A stretch of DNA of 64,000 nucleotides from Advenella mimigardefordensis DPN7 (GTDB lineage Bacteria > Pseudomonadota > Gammaproteobacteria > Burkholderiales > Burkholderiaceae_B), in contig NZ_CP003915.1 of assembly GCF_000521505.1 (NCBI RefSeq), forward strand, positions 930,001-994,000, written 5' to 3'. The notes under the pieces are model-generated. The model did no database searches and was not told the origin of the DNA. It saw nothing but the letters and a program-made list of their open reading frames with translations. The position numbers and the translations under genes were made by a program. Below are positions 44,602 to 53,671 of this stretch, one piece after another. Position 1 is the first letter of the stretch. Each line of letters begins with the position of its first letter.

Positions 44602-45396
44602 TCAACCTTTTCCAATCAACACTTTATCCAGACCCACCAGACGGTCCATAATAATCATCATTATCACAGTAGCAATAATAAGAATTGCTGATACCGACGT
44701 GATCAGCGGATCGATGGTTTGTGCAATATGGTTATACATCCAGACCGGCAGCGTGGTTGTGCCCGGCGTTGCAACGAATACCGTCATGGTTAGTTCGTCA
44801 AAACTCTGAATGAAGGACAGTAGCCAGCCACCGACAAGACCAGGCAGGATCAATGGCAGGATGATGCGACCGTACATATGGCGTTTGCCCGCACCGAGCG
44901 ACCTTGCGGCCAGTTCCACTTCCCGGTCCATACCGGTAGCCGATGCCAGCACCAGGCGCAGGGAATAGGGAAATATAAAAATGACATGTGTCATAGTCAG
45001 CCAGAATATCGAACCGGACAGCCCGGCGATATTGAAGAAGCGTAGGAACGACACGCCCAATACGACGTTGGGGATCATGAGGGGCGACATCAGAAATGCG
45101 CTGATCGCATCGCGCCCCGGAAAACGGAAGCGGGTGAGCGCCAGCGCTGCCGGCACCGCCAGGCACACTGCGATGGTGGAGGCAAATCCGGCCAGTTTCA
45201 GTGACAGCCAGAAGGATTCCATAATCCGGGGTTCGTCCAGCGCCGCACGATACCATCGCAACGAGAGGCCGTCGCTCGGATAGGATATGAAGCCTTTGTC
45301 TGTAAACGAAACAATGATCACGATTACCAGCGGCGCCAGCAGAAACAGCATGAAAGCAGTGTGAAAGATGAGCGAGAGCGTTCGATTGCGTTTCAT
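44602..45396 (-). CDS. PotC-like ABC permease
   Basis: A 264-residue permease of the spermidine/putrescine (PotC) class with about six TM segments. The coupling loop MDREVELAARSLGAGKRHMY (about 148-167) and then GRIILPLILPGLVGGWLLSF. VSFTDKGFISYPSDGLSLRWY is the typical PotC periplasmic loop. It overlaps the PotB-like gene by ATGA. Confidence 0.92.
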   Translation of the reverse strand: MKRNRTLSLIFHTAFMLFLLAPLVIVIIVSFTDKGFISYPSDGLSLRWYRAALDEPRIMESFWLSLKLAGFASTIAVCLAVPAALALTRFRFPGRDAISAFLMSPLMIPNVVLGVSFLRFFNIAGLSGSIFWLTMTHVIFIFPYSLRLVLASATGMDREVELAARSLGAGKRHMYGRIILPLILPGLVGGWLLSFIQSFDELTMTVFVATPGTTTLPVWMYNHIAQTIDPLITSVSAILIIATVIMMIIMDRLVGLDKVLIGKG

Positions 45397-46256
45397 TCAT
45401 TTTCTCCTGCGGCAAAGATCGTGCGGTACTTTCTTTCTGTGTAGCGATTCAGCCCCATGATGACAATGATATTGGCGATCAGCAAAAGGATGACGATGGC
45501 GGCGCCCAGCGGCCAGTTCAGGGAATTGAGAAATTCATCATAGGCGGCCGTCGCCACCACTTTCAGGCGGCGTCCGCCCAGAATGGCAGGCGTGGCGAAC
45601 GCTGATGCCGACAGGGCGAACACGATGATGGAACCAGACAGAATGCCGGGCATCAATTGCGGGAAAATCACCCGGCGAAAGACCGTGAGCGGCGAGCCAC
45701 CCAGTGAGCGGCCGGCGTATTCTACGGTAGGGTCCAGCTTGCGCAGGGTTGCCCAGATGGAAATAATCATGAAGGGCACCATGACATGCACCAGACCGAT
45801 GACCATACCGGTAAACGTAAAGGTGAGTCGTATGGGCGAATCAATCAGACCAAGCAGGAGCAGGGTATCGTTGATCAGGCCCTGCCGACCCATCAGGATG
45901 GACCAGCCCAGAGTGCGCACCACAACTGAAATAAGCAGAGGCCCCAGCACCATTACCAGGAAAATACCGCGCCATGGTGCGCGCATACGTGCGAGGATGA
46001 GCGTTTCCGGAATGCCCAGAATCAGGCAGATAATCGTGACCAGCAAGGCCATGCCCGCGGTGCGCAGGAAAATTTCTCCGTAGTACGGGTCTGAAAAGAT
46101 GGTTATGTAGTTGCCAAACGAAAAATCCGGGATGATGCCGGTGGTGCCGTTAAATGCATAGAACGACAGCATCGCAACCAGCAGCATGGGAATGATGAGC
46201 ATGCCGCAAAACAGCAGGAGCGCGGGCGTTAGCAAGACATAGGGTTCTTTACGCAT
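45393..46256 (-). CDS. PotB-like ABC permease
   Basis: A 287-residue permease of the PotB class with six TM segments. MISIWATLRKLDPTVEYAGR near residues 164-183 is the EAA-type loop, followed by SLGGSPLTVFRRVIFPQLMPG. It forms the channel heterodimer with the PotC-like product. Its 14-base spacing from the ATPase gene stop indicates the same transcript. Confidence 0.92.
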   Translation of the reverse strand: MRKEPYVLLTPALLLFCGMLIIPMLLVAMLSFYAFNGTTGIIPDFSFGNYITIFSDPYYGEIFLRTAGMALLVTIICLILGIPETLILARMRAPWRGIFLVMVLGPLLISVVVRTLGWSILMGRQGLINDTLLLLGLIDSPIRLTFTFTGMVIGLVHVMVPFMIISIWATLRKLDPTVEYAGRSLGGSPLTVFRRVIFPQLMPGILSGSIIVFALSASAFATPAILGGRRLKVVATAAYDEFLNSLNWPLGAAIVILLLIANIIVIMGLNRYTERKYRTIFAAGENE

Positions 46257-46270
46257 ATGAGCCTCCGGCC

Positions 46271-47329
46271 TTACTGCTGCTCGGCGATAACGCGCAGATC
46301 ACTGTTCAGCCAGTCCAGCGCGACTGTATCACCAGGCTGGGAAGCAAGCCGCTGGACCGAGACGAACCACATGCCCAGGGGCGTTTGGACCTCACATAAC
46401 CAGTGTGTGCCCAGAAACACGGCTTCGGACAGCGTGCCGGTTAATTTGCCCGCCGTACCCGGGTCGGCAAAACCAACATTCTCCGGCCTGATCATAATAT
46501 TGGCCTTGCCCTCTCGGAAAGGGTGGTTTTCCGGCAGGCAGACGGCAAAGCTCAGGCCCTCGCTGCTGACCTGATACGTCTGCTTGTCACTGCGTGTAAT
46601 GGTGCCTGCAAAAACATTGGCGCGGCCCAGAAACCCGGAAACGAACAGCGTTCTGGGGTTATGGTATACCTCCAGCGGTGGCGCCAGCTGCTGAATACAG
46701 CCATCGCTCATCAGCGCAATTCGATCACTCATGGTCATCGCTTCGGTCTGGTCGTGCGTAACCAGAATCGTGGTAATGCCCAGTTTGCGCTGGATCCGGC
46801 GCAGCTCGATATGCATGTTCTCGCGCAGTTTGGCATCCAGATTGGACATGGGTTCGTCCAGCAGAAGGAGCCGGGGACGAATGGCCAGTGAGCGGGCGAT
46901 GGCAACGCGCTGGCGCTGCCCGCCCGATAGCTGGGCGGGGTAACGCTCGCCCATTCCGCTCAGGCTAACCATGTCCAGCACTTCGCTGATGCGCTCACGG
47001 CGCTGGTCTTTGGCCATTTTTCGCATTTCCAGGCCGAAACTGATATTGTCCTGAACCGTCATGTGGGGAAACAGCGCGTAGCTTTGAAACACCACGCCAA
47101 TATCCCGTTTTTCCGGCGGCATGTCGGTCAGATCCGTACCATCCAGAATGACCTGGCCACGCGTGGGTTCGGTGAATCCCGCAATCATTTGCAGCGTGGT
47201 GGTCTTGCCGCAGCCTGATGGACCCAGCAGAGAGACAAATTCACCGCGCTCAATTTCAAGGTCCATCGACTTGACGACGCGCGTCGCGCCGTAGTCTTTG
47301 CCCAGGTTTTTGACAGAAAGAAAACTCAT
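46271..47329 (-). CDS. PotA-like ABC ATPase
   Basis: A 352-residue ATPase of the polyamine/Fe3+/sulfate (CUT1-like) kind. Walker A GPSGCGKTT (37-45), LSGGQRQRVAIARSLA, Walker B LLLLDEPMSNLDAKLRE, switch His in VTHDQTEAMTMSD. The C-terminal 90 residues form a TOBE domain. Its start is one base before the receptor's stop codon (adjacent). It energises uptake for the oxidase cluster. Confidence 0.94.
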   Translation of the reverse strand: MSFLSVKNLGKDYGATRVVKSMDLEIERGEFVSLLGPSGCGKTTTLQMIAGFTEPTRGQVILDGTDLTDMPPEKRDIGVVFQSYALFPHMTVQDNISFGLEMRKMAKDQRRERISEVLDMVSLSGMGERYPAQLSGGQRQRVAIARSLAIRPRLLLLDEPMSNLDAKLRENMHIELRRIQRKLGITTILVTHDQTEAMTMSDRIALMSDGCIQQLAPPLEVYHNPRTLFVSGFLGRANVFAGTITRSDKQTYQVSSEGLSFAVCLPENHPFREGKANIMIRPENVGFADPGTAGKLTGTLSEAVFLGTHWLCEVQTPLGMWFVSVQRLASQPGDTVALDWLNSDLRVIAEQQ

Positions 47330-48367
47330 TTACCGCTCCACCGTCCGGTTCCAGCGATCGTTCCATTGCGTGCGCACGGCATTGACGGTGTCCCAGTCGG
47401 TTTTTTCCAGCTTGTTGACTGCCTCGCCATACACCACACGTTGCGCGTCTTCTGCCGGCAGCTTCACAGTTTTGTTGACCGGTCCCCAGCTCTGCGTGCG
47501 TGCGAAAACCACCTGTATTTCAGGCGAGGCAAGATATTGCACCAGTTTCTGAGACAGTTCAGCGACATCGCTTTTGACAACGGGACAGACTGCGGTCTGC
47601 AATACCATGGCCCCTTCTTTGGGATACACGAACTTGACCGGAAAGCCTGTGGACCTGAAGGTTTCAACCCGGCCGTTACCCCATACGCCGATGATCGCTT
47701 CGCCGTTCTGAAACAGCTGCGTCATACCGCCGGGCGAAGGCTCCCAGGCCAGCACATTCGGGTTGACCTTTTTGATAATGGCATCAAAGCCGGGATCGGG
47801 GTTCTTTTCGTCGCCGCCGTTGAGTTTGGCAAATTTCACCAGTGTGTGCAGGCCGTAGGTATTGTTCAGCGGCGGAATGACCATGCGCTGCTCGAACTGC
47901 GGATTCTCCAGATCATGCCATGAGGTGGGCGGCGTCAGGCCTTCTTTTTTGAAGGCTTCTTCGTTGTAGAACAGGCCGGTGGCCACCAGCCCGATACCAA
48001 GCGCATTAGGCCCCAGATCGGCGATGGGGTAAAGATCTTTGAATACCGGGGCGCTTTTGTCGATTTTGTCACAGAAGCCAAACTGCATCGCCTGATACAT
48101 GGGGCCGTCATCCAGCATGACTACGTCCAGTTCGGGATTGTTTTTCTGTGCCTGCAATTTGCCCAGCGTATCGGTTGAGTTGCCTGGAACGTAAACAACC
48201 TTAACGTTGTTGGCTTTTTCGAAAGCGGGCAGGATTTCTTCCTCAAACGCCTTTTGCGTTGAACCGCCATATGATCCAAGATACAACGTGGGCGTTTGCG
48301 CGTATACCATCGAGGTTGGCGTAACCAGTAAACCTGCAATAGCAGCTGTCATAAGCTTGCGTTTCAT
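47330..48367 (-). CDS. PotD-like ABC solute receptor
   Basis: A 345-residue periplasmic receptor of the spermidine/putrescine-like type 2 family. Signal peptide MKRKLMTAAIAGLLVTPTSM, cleavage near VYA/QT. LYLGSYGGSTQKAFEEEILP at the mature N-terminus. Of two consecutive ATGs (48370, 48367) the second has better spacing to GGAG. Polyamine-type importers also handle opines such as mannityl opines in Agrobacterium; the presence of opine-oxidase-like subunits and an OccR-like regulator makes an opine or modified amino acid the likely ligand (inference). Confidence 0.9.
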   Translation of the reverse strand: MKRKLMTAAIAGLLVTPTSMVYAQTPTLYLGSYGGSTQKAFEEEILPAFEKANNVKVVYVPGNSTDTLGKLQAQKNNPELDVVMLDDGPMYQAMQFGFCDKIDKSAPVFKDLYPIADLGPNALGIGLVATGLFYNEEAFKKEGLTPPTSWHDLENPQFEQRMVIPPLNNTYGLHTLVKFAKLNGGDEKNPDPGFDAIIKKVNPNVLAWEPSPGGMTQLFQNGEAIIGVWGNGRVETFRSTGFPVKFVYPKEGAMVLQTAVCPVVKSDVAELSQKLVQYLASPEIQVVFARTQSWGPVNKTVKLPAEDAQRVVYGEAVNKLEKTDWDTVNAVRTQWNDRWNRTVER

Positions 48368-48450
48368 CATTTTCTCCGTGGTTGGGGAACAACTTACGGA
48401 TAACGATAGAGAACACTGCCCGCTATGTAAAATGCTTTTTTTTGGCCCGT

Positions 48451-48469
48451 CCATAATATGGTGTTATGG
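48451..48469. promoter_or_regulatory. candidate LysR operator before the Pot/oxidase operon
   Basis: CCATAA (48451-48456) and TTATGG (48464-48469) with a 7-base spacer, giving an ATAA-N7-TTAT LysR-type dyad. It sits between the LysR gene (ends 48493) and the receptor start (48367), 84 bases before the latter. Confidence 0.5.
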
Positions 48470-48492
48470 CATTTACAGCCCTTTTCACCATC

Positions 48493-49401
48493 TTAAAGCA
48501 GCTTGCCGTTTTGTGCGATTGCCATGGTCACATTTGTTTTTACGTAGTGCACAAAATCCCTGAGTACGCGCAAGGCCACCTTATCGGCGCGATAAAGGGC
48601 ACTGAAATGGACCATCAGTCGCGGCGAAAAATTTCTGAATATTATGTTGTTTCCGGTGTAGGTTATTACCGTGATCGGGTCAACAATAGCCAGGCAATTG
48701 CCTGACTCCACAAAGGAGCACATGGTCTGTGAGGTGTTGGTGTCGACGTTTGAGAACACCTTGACGCCATGAGACACCAGCAACAGACCAAACGCCTGGC
48801 GCGTGTCCATATCATGGGAACCCAGTATCATGGTTTGGCCCTGCAGGTCGGTGACGTGGATCTCGCTTTTCTGTGCCAGCGGATGGTTACGCGGAATGGC
48901 AATTTTTGAGTCCAGCGAGAACAGATGCTCACCCAGGGGGCTCGGATAGTCGCTGGACAGGATCACCATACCCAGATCACACTTGGCATTCTGCACCATA
49001 TCCATGATGGTGGTCGAAGCGTGGGTCGTTAGCTTAACCGACAGATCAGTATGTTCCTGCATGAAGTTATGCAGCAGGAAAGGCAGGGCGCCGGAAGCCA
49101 GACAGGGCGCGGCAGCAATATGGAACTGGCCTTTTTGTGCTTTCTGAATCTGGCTGGCTGCATAGGCAATTTCCTGAACACCAACCAGACTGCGCTCCAC
49201 TTCCCTGAGTAATTCTTCTGCTTCATGGGTCGGAAAAAGACGGCCCTGACGGCGCTCAAATAGGGGAAAGCCCACCGAGGTTTCCAGGTCCGAGATCAGG
49301 CGTGTGGTGGCCGGCTGCGAAATGGAAAGAAACGCCGCCGCCTGTGTAACGGTACGGGTGATCATGAGCGCACGAAATGCCTCGAGTTGTCTTAGTGTCA
49401 T
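48493..49401 (-). CDS. LysR-family regulator, OccR/NocR-like N-terminus
   Basis: A 302-residue LysR regulator: HTH MTLRQLEAFRALMITRTVTQ and FLSISQPATTRLISDLE resemble the opine regulators OccR/NocR, which begin MNLRQ-EAFRAVM. Effector domain about 90-295. Encoded directly upstream of and in the same direction as the Pot-type importer and opine-oxidase-like genes, with a LysR-type dyad in the gap (48451-48469). Three CCTAGRGA boxes lie 90-131 bases upstream of its own ATG (49491-49532). Confidence 0.9.
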   Translation of the reverse strand: MTLRQLEAFRALMITRTVTQAAAFLSISQPATTRLISDLETSVGFPLFERRQGRLFPTHEAEELLREVERSLVGVQEIAYAASQIQKAQKGQFHIAAAPCLASGALPFLLHNFMQEHTDLSVKLTTHASTTIMDMVQNAKCDLGMVILSSDYPSPLGEHLFSLDSKIAIPRNHPLAQKSEIHVTDLQGQTMILGSHDMDTRQAFGLLLVSHGVKVFSNVDTNTSQTMCSFVESGNCLAIVDPITVITYTGNNIIFRNFSPRLMVHFSALYRADKVALRVLRDFVHYVKTNVTMAIAQNGKLL

Positions 49402-49718
49402 TGCCTGCTCGAACAGATAAATATCGAAAAATCATGCCGGAATGACCCGGTCGGGACGATAAGTGTATGGGGGTATGACTGTGTTGTTGTCCTAGGGATA
49501 ATACCAATTCCCCTAGGGAGAACACCTAGAGAATGGTACTCGCACGTACCACCTGTTTGTTGTGCTAAAACCGATGTTTTTTGCTTTTCAGCGCCAAATA
49601 GGCGCGCAGCGTGGACAATGGGGGATCATCGCGACCAGGGAAGCGGTCGCTCATACAAAGCCCTCGTTGCCAGGCGGAAAGGAGAATGGCAACGAGAGCG
49701 GACAGCACCCGTATGGCC
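49402..49718. other. 317-base intergenic region
   Basis: Between the LysR start (49401) and the tctA stop (49719), both on the minus strand. It holds three CCTAGRGA boxes (49491-49498, 49512-49519, 49525-49532), the small inverted repeat GGTAC...GTACC (49535-49550) and the hairpin at 49663-49696. No convincing gene; the short open frames lack ribosome sites. Confidence 0.6.
49663..49696 (-). terminator. terminator-like hairpin after tctA
   Basis: Perfect 10-bp stem CTCGTTGCCA (49663-49672) / TGGCAACGAG (49687-49696), 14-base loop, 23 bases past the tctA stop on the minus strand. A weak T-stretch (CTTTGT) follows. Confidence 0.55.
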
Positions 49719-51212
49719 TTATGCGGCCTTGCGCAGTTTGCGCAATACAACGGGTGCCAGCAGGAACAGCGCTGAAATGGTCAGAATGACAATTGATATT
49801 GGTGTTTCCACCAGCACTGCGGGATTGCCCTCGGCAGCTGCCAGCGCTGTACGCAGCTGGTTTTCGGCCATGGGGCCGAGGATCAGGCCGATCAGGATGG
49901 GCGCAATGGGAAAGTCATAGACGCGCATGACATAACCCATCAGACCCACCACGACCATGCAGGCCAGGTCAAAGGTGGATCCCGATACCCCCCAGATGCC
50001 GATCATGGCAAACACCAAAATGCCGGCATACAGTTGCGGTTTTGGAATAAGGAGTAATTTCACCCACATGCCAACCAGCGGCAGGTTCAGAATCAGCAGC
50101 ATGACGTTGCCCACGTAGAGCGAGGCGATCAGACCCCAGATCAGTTCCGGGTTGGAGGTAAACAGAAACGGGCCGGGTTGCAGGCCGAAGTTTTGGAACG
50201 CAGCCAGCAGGATTGCCGCGGTGGCCGAAGTGGGCAATCCCAGTGTCAGCAGGGGGACCAGCACGCCTGCAGCAGCTGCATTATTAGCCGCTTCGGGGCC
50301 GGCAACGCCTTCAATGGCGCCGATGGTGCCAAACTCCTCTTTCTTTTTACACAGCTTTTTCTCAAGCGTATAGGACAGCATGGTCGGAATTTCGGAGCCG
50401 CCGCCGGGCAGCGCGCCCATCGGAAAGCCAATGGCGGTACCGCGCAGCCAGGGCATGAGCGAGCGCTTCCATTCCTCTTTGGTCATCCAGACGCCGCCCT
50501 TGATCGGCATCACATCGTCGTTTTGGTGCCGGTAGCGGCTGGCGACATAGATAATTTCACCGATTGCAAACAGCGAGACCAGTACGACGGTAAGTTCCAT
50601 CCCGTCCAGCAGTGAGCTGGCGCCAAATGTCATACGCGGCTGCCCGGTCATTTTGTCGATGCCGATTACGCCGAATGCCAGGCCAATGAACAGGGAAATA
50701 AAACCGCGCACCCGCGAGGTTCCCATCACCACAGCAACCGATGTGAAGGCCAGCACGGTCAGTGCAAAGTAGTCTGCCGGTTTGAAGTAGAACGCCAGTT
50801 CGGCAATGGAGGGCGCGGCAAACGTGAGCAGGGCGGTGGCGATGGTGCCGGCCACGAACGAACCTACGGCAGCAGTGGCCAGTGCCGCGGCACCGCGTCC
50901 GGAGCGCGCCATTTTGTTGCCCTCCAGCGCGGTCATCATGGAGCCGGCTTCACCTGGCGTATTGATCAGAATGGATGTGGTGGAGCCGCCGTACATCGCG
51001 CCGTAGAGTACGCCGGCAAACATAATGAATGCCGAGACAGGGCCAACCGAGACGGTAACCGGCAACAGCAGCGCGATGGTGAGCGCAGGGCCGATGCCTG
51101 GCAGGATGCCGATGGCGGTGCCAAGTACGGAGCCGACCAGCGCCCAGAAAAGATTCATGGGTTGCAGGGCGATATCAAAGCCTTGCAATAATAAGCCGAA
51201 GGTTGTATCCAT
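49719..51212 (-). CDS. tctA: TTT large permease (TctA)
   Basis: A 497-residue membrane protein with about 11-12 TM segments of the tripartite tricarboxylate transporter family. [18 protein letters not shown] near residues 37-54, the [14 protein letters not shown] motif near 75-88, and [20 protein letters not shown] around 255-275 are TctA signatures. It uses the receptor at 51739 and TctB. As the only TctA in the window, it is a candidate partner for the four orphan Bug receptors. It begins one base after tctB stops. Confidence 0.95.
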   Translation of the reverse strand: MDTTFGLLLQGFDIALQPMNLFWALVGSVLGTAIGILPGIGPALTIALLLPVTVSVGPVSAFIMFAGVLYGAMYGGSTTSILINTPGEAGSMMTALEGNKMARSGRGAAALATAAVGSFVAGTIATALLTFAAPSIAELAFYFKPADYFALTVLAFTSVAVVMGTSRVRGFISLFIGLAFGVIGIDKMTGQPRMTFGASSLLDGMELTVVLVSLFAIGEIIYVASRYRHQNDDVMPIKGGVWMTKEEWKRSLMPWLRGTAIGFPMGALPGGGSEIPTMLSYTLEKKLCKKKEEFGTIGAIEGVAGPEAANNAAAAGVLVPLLTLGLPTSATAAILLAAFQNFGLQPGPFLFTSNPELIWGLIASLYVGNVMLLILNLPLVGMWVKLLLIPKPQLYAGILVFAMIGIWGVSGSTFDLACMVVVGLMGYVMRVYDFPIAPILIGLILGPMAENQLRTALAAAEGNPAVLVETPISIVILTISALFLLAPVVLRKLRKAA

Positions 51213-51749
51213 TCAGAAGCCCGCCAGGGGAAGAAAACCGCCCAGTTGCAGACCGAGGCGTGAAAAAAGAAACCAGCAGACCGAGCCCAGAATAGCGCCG
51301 GTGATCAGATCCATGATCGTTCTGGTGGAGCCAAATGCGCGCGCAACCAGCATAAACGACAGCATGGCGGTAATGGGCAGACCCAGTGGCTCCATGGTGA
51401 GTGCCGGTACGATGGTTGCAGCCAGTGCGGTAAAGAAGGCCCGCTTGTCCATCGGCAGGTTGCCGGCGGCATTTTCTGCATCCTGCGCTTCGAAGCGTTC
51501 GCCTTTTGCGATTTGAATCAGCAGCAGGATGCCCAGCAGCAACAAGCCCCCGCCGGCAATGGTAACAAACATGCCCGGGCCGATAGCCGCATACTGTGCC
51601 GTTGCCGGCAAGGTTGTTGCGGAGTACAGGCAGATACAGCCCAGGATAACGACAGCGATCCCCAGCCACCAGGGCCGGGTGGCTGGCGCCGCAGCCTCGG
51701 GGGTTGCGGGCGCCGCGCCTGTCTGCGAGGGTGTTTCCTTATTTTGCAA
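51213..51749 (-). CDS. tctB: TTT small permease (TctB)
   Basis: A 178-residue four-TM protein with the TctB pattern (WWLGIAVVILGCICLYSATT, FVTIAGGGLLLLGILLLIQ, then two C-terminal TMs). It has an unusual TTG start at 51749, which overlaps the receptor stop by 11 bases; no ATG lies at a reasonable position, and the first 25 residues are Ala/Thr/Pro-rich. Coupled between receptor and TctA. Confidence 0.88.
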   Translation of the reverse strand: MQNKETPSQTGAAPATPEAAAPATRPWWLGIAVVILGCICLYSATTLPATAQYAAIGPGMFVTIAGGGLLLLGILLLIQIAKGERFEAQDAENAAGNLPMDKRAFFTALAATIVPALTMEPLGLPITAMLSFMLVARAFGSTRTIMDLITGAILGSVCWFLFSRLGLQLGGFLPLAGF

Positions 51750-52692
51750 GACCTGCGTCCTTCAGGATTTTATTGATACGGTCACTTTCATCTTTGATGA
51801 AGCTGCCAAATTCAGGTCCGGCCAGGAAAAACTGATCCCAGCCCTGGGTCGTCATGGTTTGCTTCCAGGCGTCGCTGTCATTGAGTTTGGTGAAGCGGTC
51901 CACCCACACTTTGTAATTGTCTTCGGGCATATCGACCGAGCCCAGAATGCCGCGCCAGTTTGCCAGTTCCACATCGAAGCCGGCTTCCTTGAAGGTAGGC
52001 GCGTCCAGTCCTTTCATGCGTTCGGCAGAGGTAATGCCCAGAATTTTGACGCGGCCGGATTTGGCAAATTGCTGGAATTCGGAAATGCCCGAGATACCGG
52101 CCTTGAGGGTGCCGTTGACGATGCCGGTAACGGTATCCGCGCCGCCAGCCTGCGGAATGTAATTAAGTTTATTAACCGGCGTGCCGCTGGCCTGGGCAAG
52201 CAGGGCCAGGGCAATATGATCTACGCCACCTGCTGAACCGCCACCCACTGGTGTGCCGCCAGGATTTTCCTTGAGTGCCTTGGCAAAATCAGCCAGCGTT
52301 TTGTAGGGAGAGTCCGGACGCACGGCAAGCACCAGATATTCTGCCGTGAGGCGTGCTACCGGCCTGAACTTGGACAGATCGACCGGCGATTTGTTCAGCG
52401 TGATGGCGCCAACGGTAATGGCGCCAAAGACTGCCAGGTTATCCGGTTTGCCGGTTGTGCCATTCTGGAATTCGGCCAGACCGATGGTGCCGCCGGCACC
52501 GCCCTTGTTGGTAAAGTTAACGCTGCCGGTATAGATGCCGGCCTTGTTCATGGCCGAGAAGGCCTGCCGGCCCGTTCCATCCCAGCCGCCGCCTGGATTG
52601 GCTGGCAGCATGACGCTGACCTGGGCGCTGGCAGCAGCCGCGAAAAGTGAGGTGGCCGCAATGCACGACCGCAGGATGGCTGATAGTTTCAT
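51739..52692 (-). CDS. tctC: TTT solute receptor (TctC/Bug)
   Basis: A 317-residue Bug-type receptor with signal peptide (cleavage near ASA/QV, residue 24). It is divergent from the other Bug proteins in the window: the mature start VMLPANPGGGWDGTGRQ and the NKGGAGGTIGLAEF segment match the TctC type that lies beside its own TctAB. GGAG precedes the ATG. First gene of the tctCBA operon, probable tricarboxylate or other carboxylate uptake. Confidence 0.92.
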   Translation of the reverse strand: MKLSAILRSCIAATSLFAAAASAQVSVMLPANPGGGWDGTGRQAFSAMNKAGIYTGSVNFTNKGGAGGTIGLAEFQNGTTGKPDNLAVFGAITVGAITLNKSPVDLSKFRPVARLTAEYLVLAVRPDSPYKTLADFAKALKENPGGTPVGGGSAGGVDHIALALLAQASGTPVNKLNYIPQAGGADTVTGIVNGTLKAGISGISEFQQFAKSGRVKILGITSAERMKGLDAPTFKEAGFDVELANWRGILGSVDMPEDNYKVWVDRFTKLNDSDAWKQTMTTQGWDQFFLAGPEFGSFIKDESDRINKILKDAGLAK

Positions 52693-52942
52693 GTCCGCTC
52701 CGAAAGGGTTTGTTGTAATTGGTAATATTTCAGAGAAGAATAGGTTGGATCAGGATGGGTTGTCAATAAGGGAAAAGGAGCGGATCGGCCGGAGATGGCG
52801 TAAGCACTTGGAAATAAAGCTGCGGCGTAGCATCTTGAGCGCCGGGCTCAGGCTGCTACGCCGCAGGCATCACGTTCGAGATATGACGGTGTTAACGCGC
52901 AGATTAACCTCACTCAGGCGCAGGTTGGGGCAAGGCGCTAAT

Positions 52943-52978
52943 AAGAAAAGAGGGCGTTAAAAGAAAAGAGGGCGTTAA
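52943..52978 (+). repeat. 18-bp perfect tandem duplication
   Basis: AAGAAAAGAGGGCGTTAA occurs at 52943-52960 and immediately again at 52961-52978. The second copy contains the stop codon (TTA, 52975-52977) of the minus-strand tautomerase gene; the first copy repeats that stop in frame 18 bases further on. Confidence 0.85.
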
Positions 52979-53361
52979 CCTGCGCTTCTGGCGCGAAACG
53001 CGGCGGCGCTCAGGCCTTCCTGAACACCCATGTGCTCCGGCGCGATATCGATCAGCATGGTGCGGATGCAACTGTCTGATACGTCCAGCGTGGTCACCGC
53101 TGTTTTGTTGATGGCGGCCAGAAAGTTCGCTTTGACTTCATCGTTTCGGCCGGCAAGCAGAAAAGCCACGATGTTGACGAATTCAGCACCCACCTGGCCT
53201 GCGACAATCGAATCCTGCTGTTCAATTTCGTGCAGGGAAATACGGATACTGGGCAGGGCCGCGTTCAGCGTTTGCTCGATAACCTTGGTGGCATTTTGCA
53301 GGAAGGCGGTTTTTTGTTGCTGGCTGCGGCCGGCGGTGACCTGAACTTGAAGAATGGGCAT
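52975..53361 (-). CDS. tautomerase-superfamily protein
   Basis: A 128-residue protein beginning MPILQVQV: processing of Met leaves the catalytic Pro1 of the 4-oxalocrotonate tautomerase / MIF superfamily. Length (about 128) suits a fused two-domain beta-alpha-beta member such as cis-CaaD, MSAD or the tautomerase_2 group, not the 62-residue 4-OT. The reaction is unknown. ATG 53361 is chosen to place Pro at position 2; the frame is open 33 codons further up. The stop codon lies in an 18-bp duplication. Divergent from dctA. Confidence 0.85.
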   Translation of the reverse strand: MPILQVQVTAGRSQQQKTAFLQNATKVIEQTLNAALPSIRISLHEIEQQDSIVAGQVGAEFVNIVAFLLAGRNDEVKANFLAAINKTAVTTLDVSDSCIRTMLIDIAPEHMGVQEGLSAAAFRARSAG

Positions 53362-53671
53362 GATGAAATGTCTCGTTTGAAATGGAGGGCTGTGAAATAG
53401 GGGGCAGGGTTGCACCCCGTCACCTTGTGCGATTGTATAGGAAAGCGGACCAGATGCCACCTAATGATGCGTTTTCAGTTTTCTTTAAGGTTTCGAAAAT
53501 TACTATACGGAATTGAAGGAAGCACAGTGTCCGCTGGTGCAGTATCCATGAGCCGTCCGCTGTCTATGACGGTCTTGATTCCATAGTGTGGACCCATTCA
53601 TATCATTGACGTAGTGTCGATAGCCGCAAGTGCGTCGACCAACGCATTCATTTCCAGGAAAACCAAATCAA
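53362..53671. other. 310-base divergent promoter region
   Basis: Lies between the tautomerase start (53361) and the dctA start (53672), so both promoters must be here. I see no clear sigma-54 -24/-12 element of the kind known for rhizobial dctA and no convincing inverted repeat. Confidence 0.5.

Noticed and set aside
53362..53671. Sigma-54 promoter for dctA
   Set aside because: I looked for GG-N10-GC type elements with TGGCAC/TTGC and found no acceptable match.
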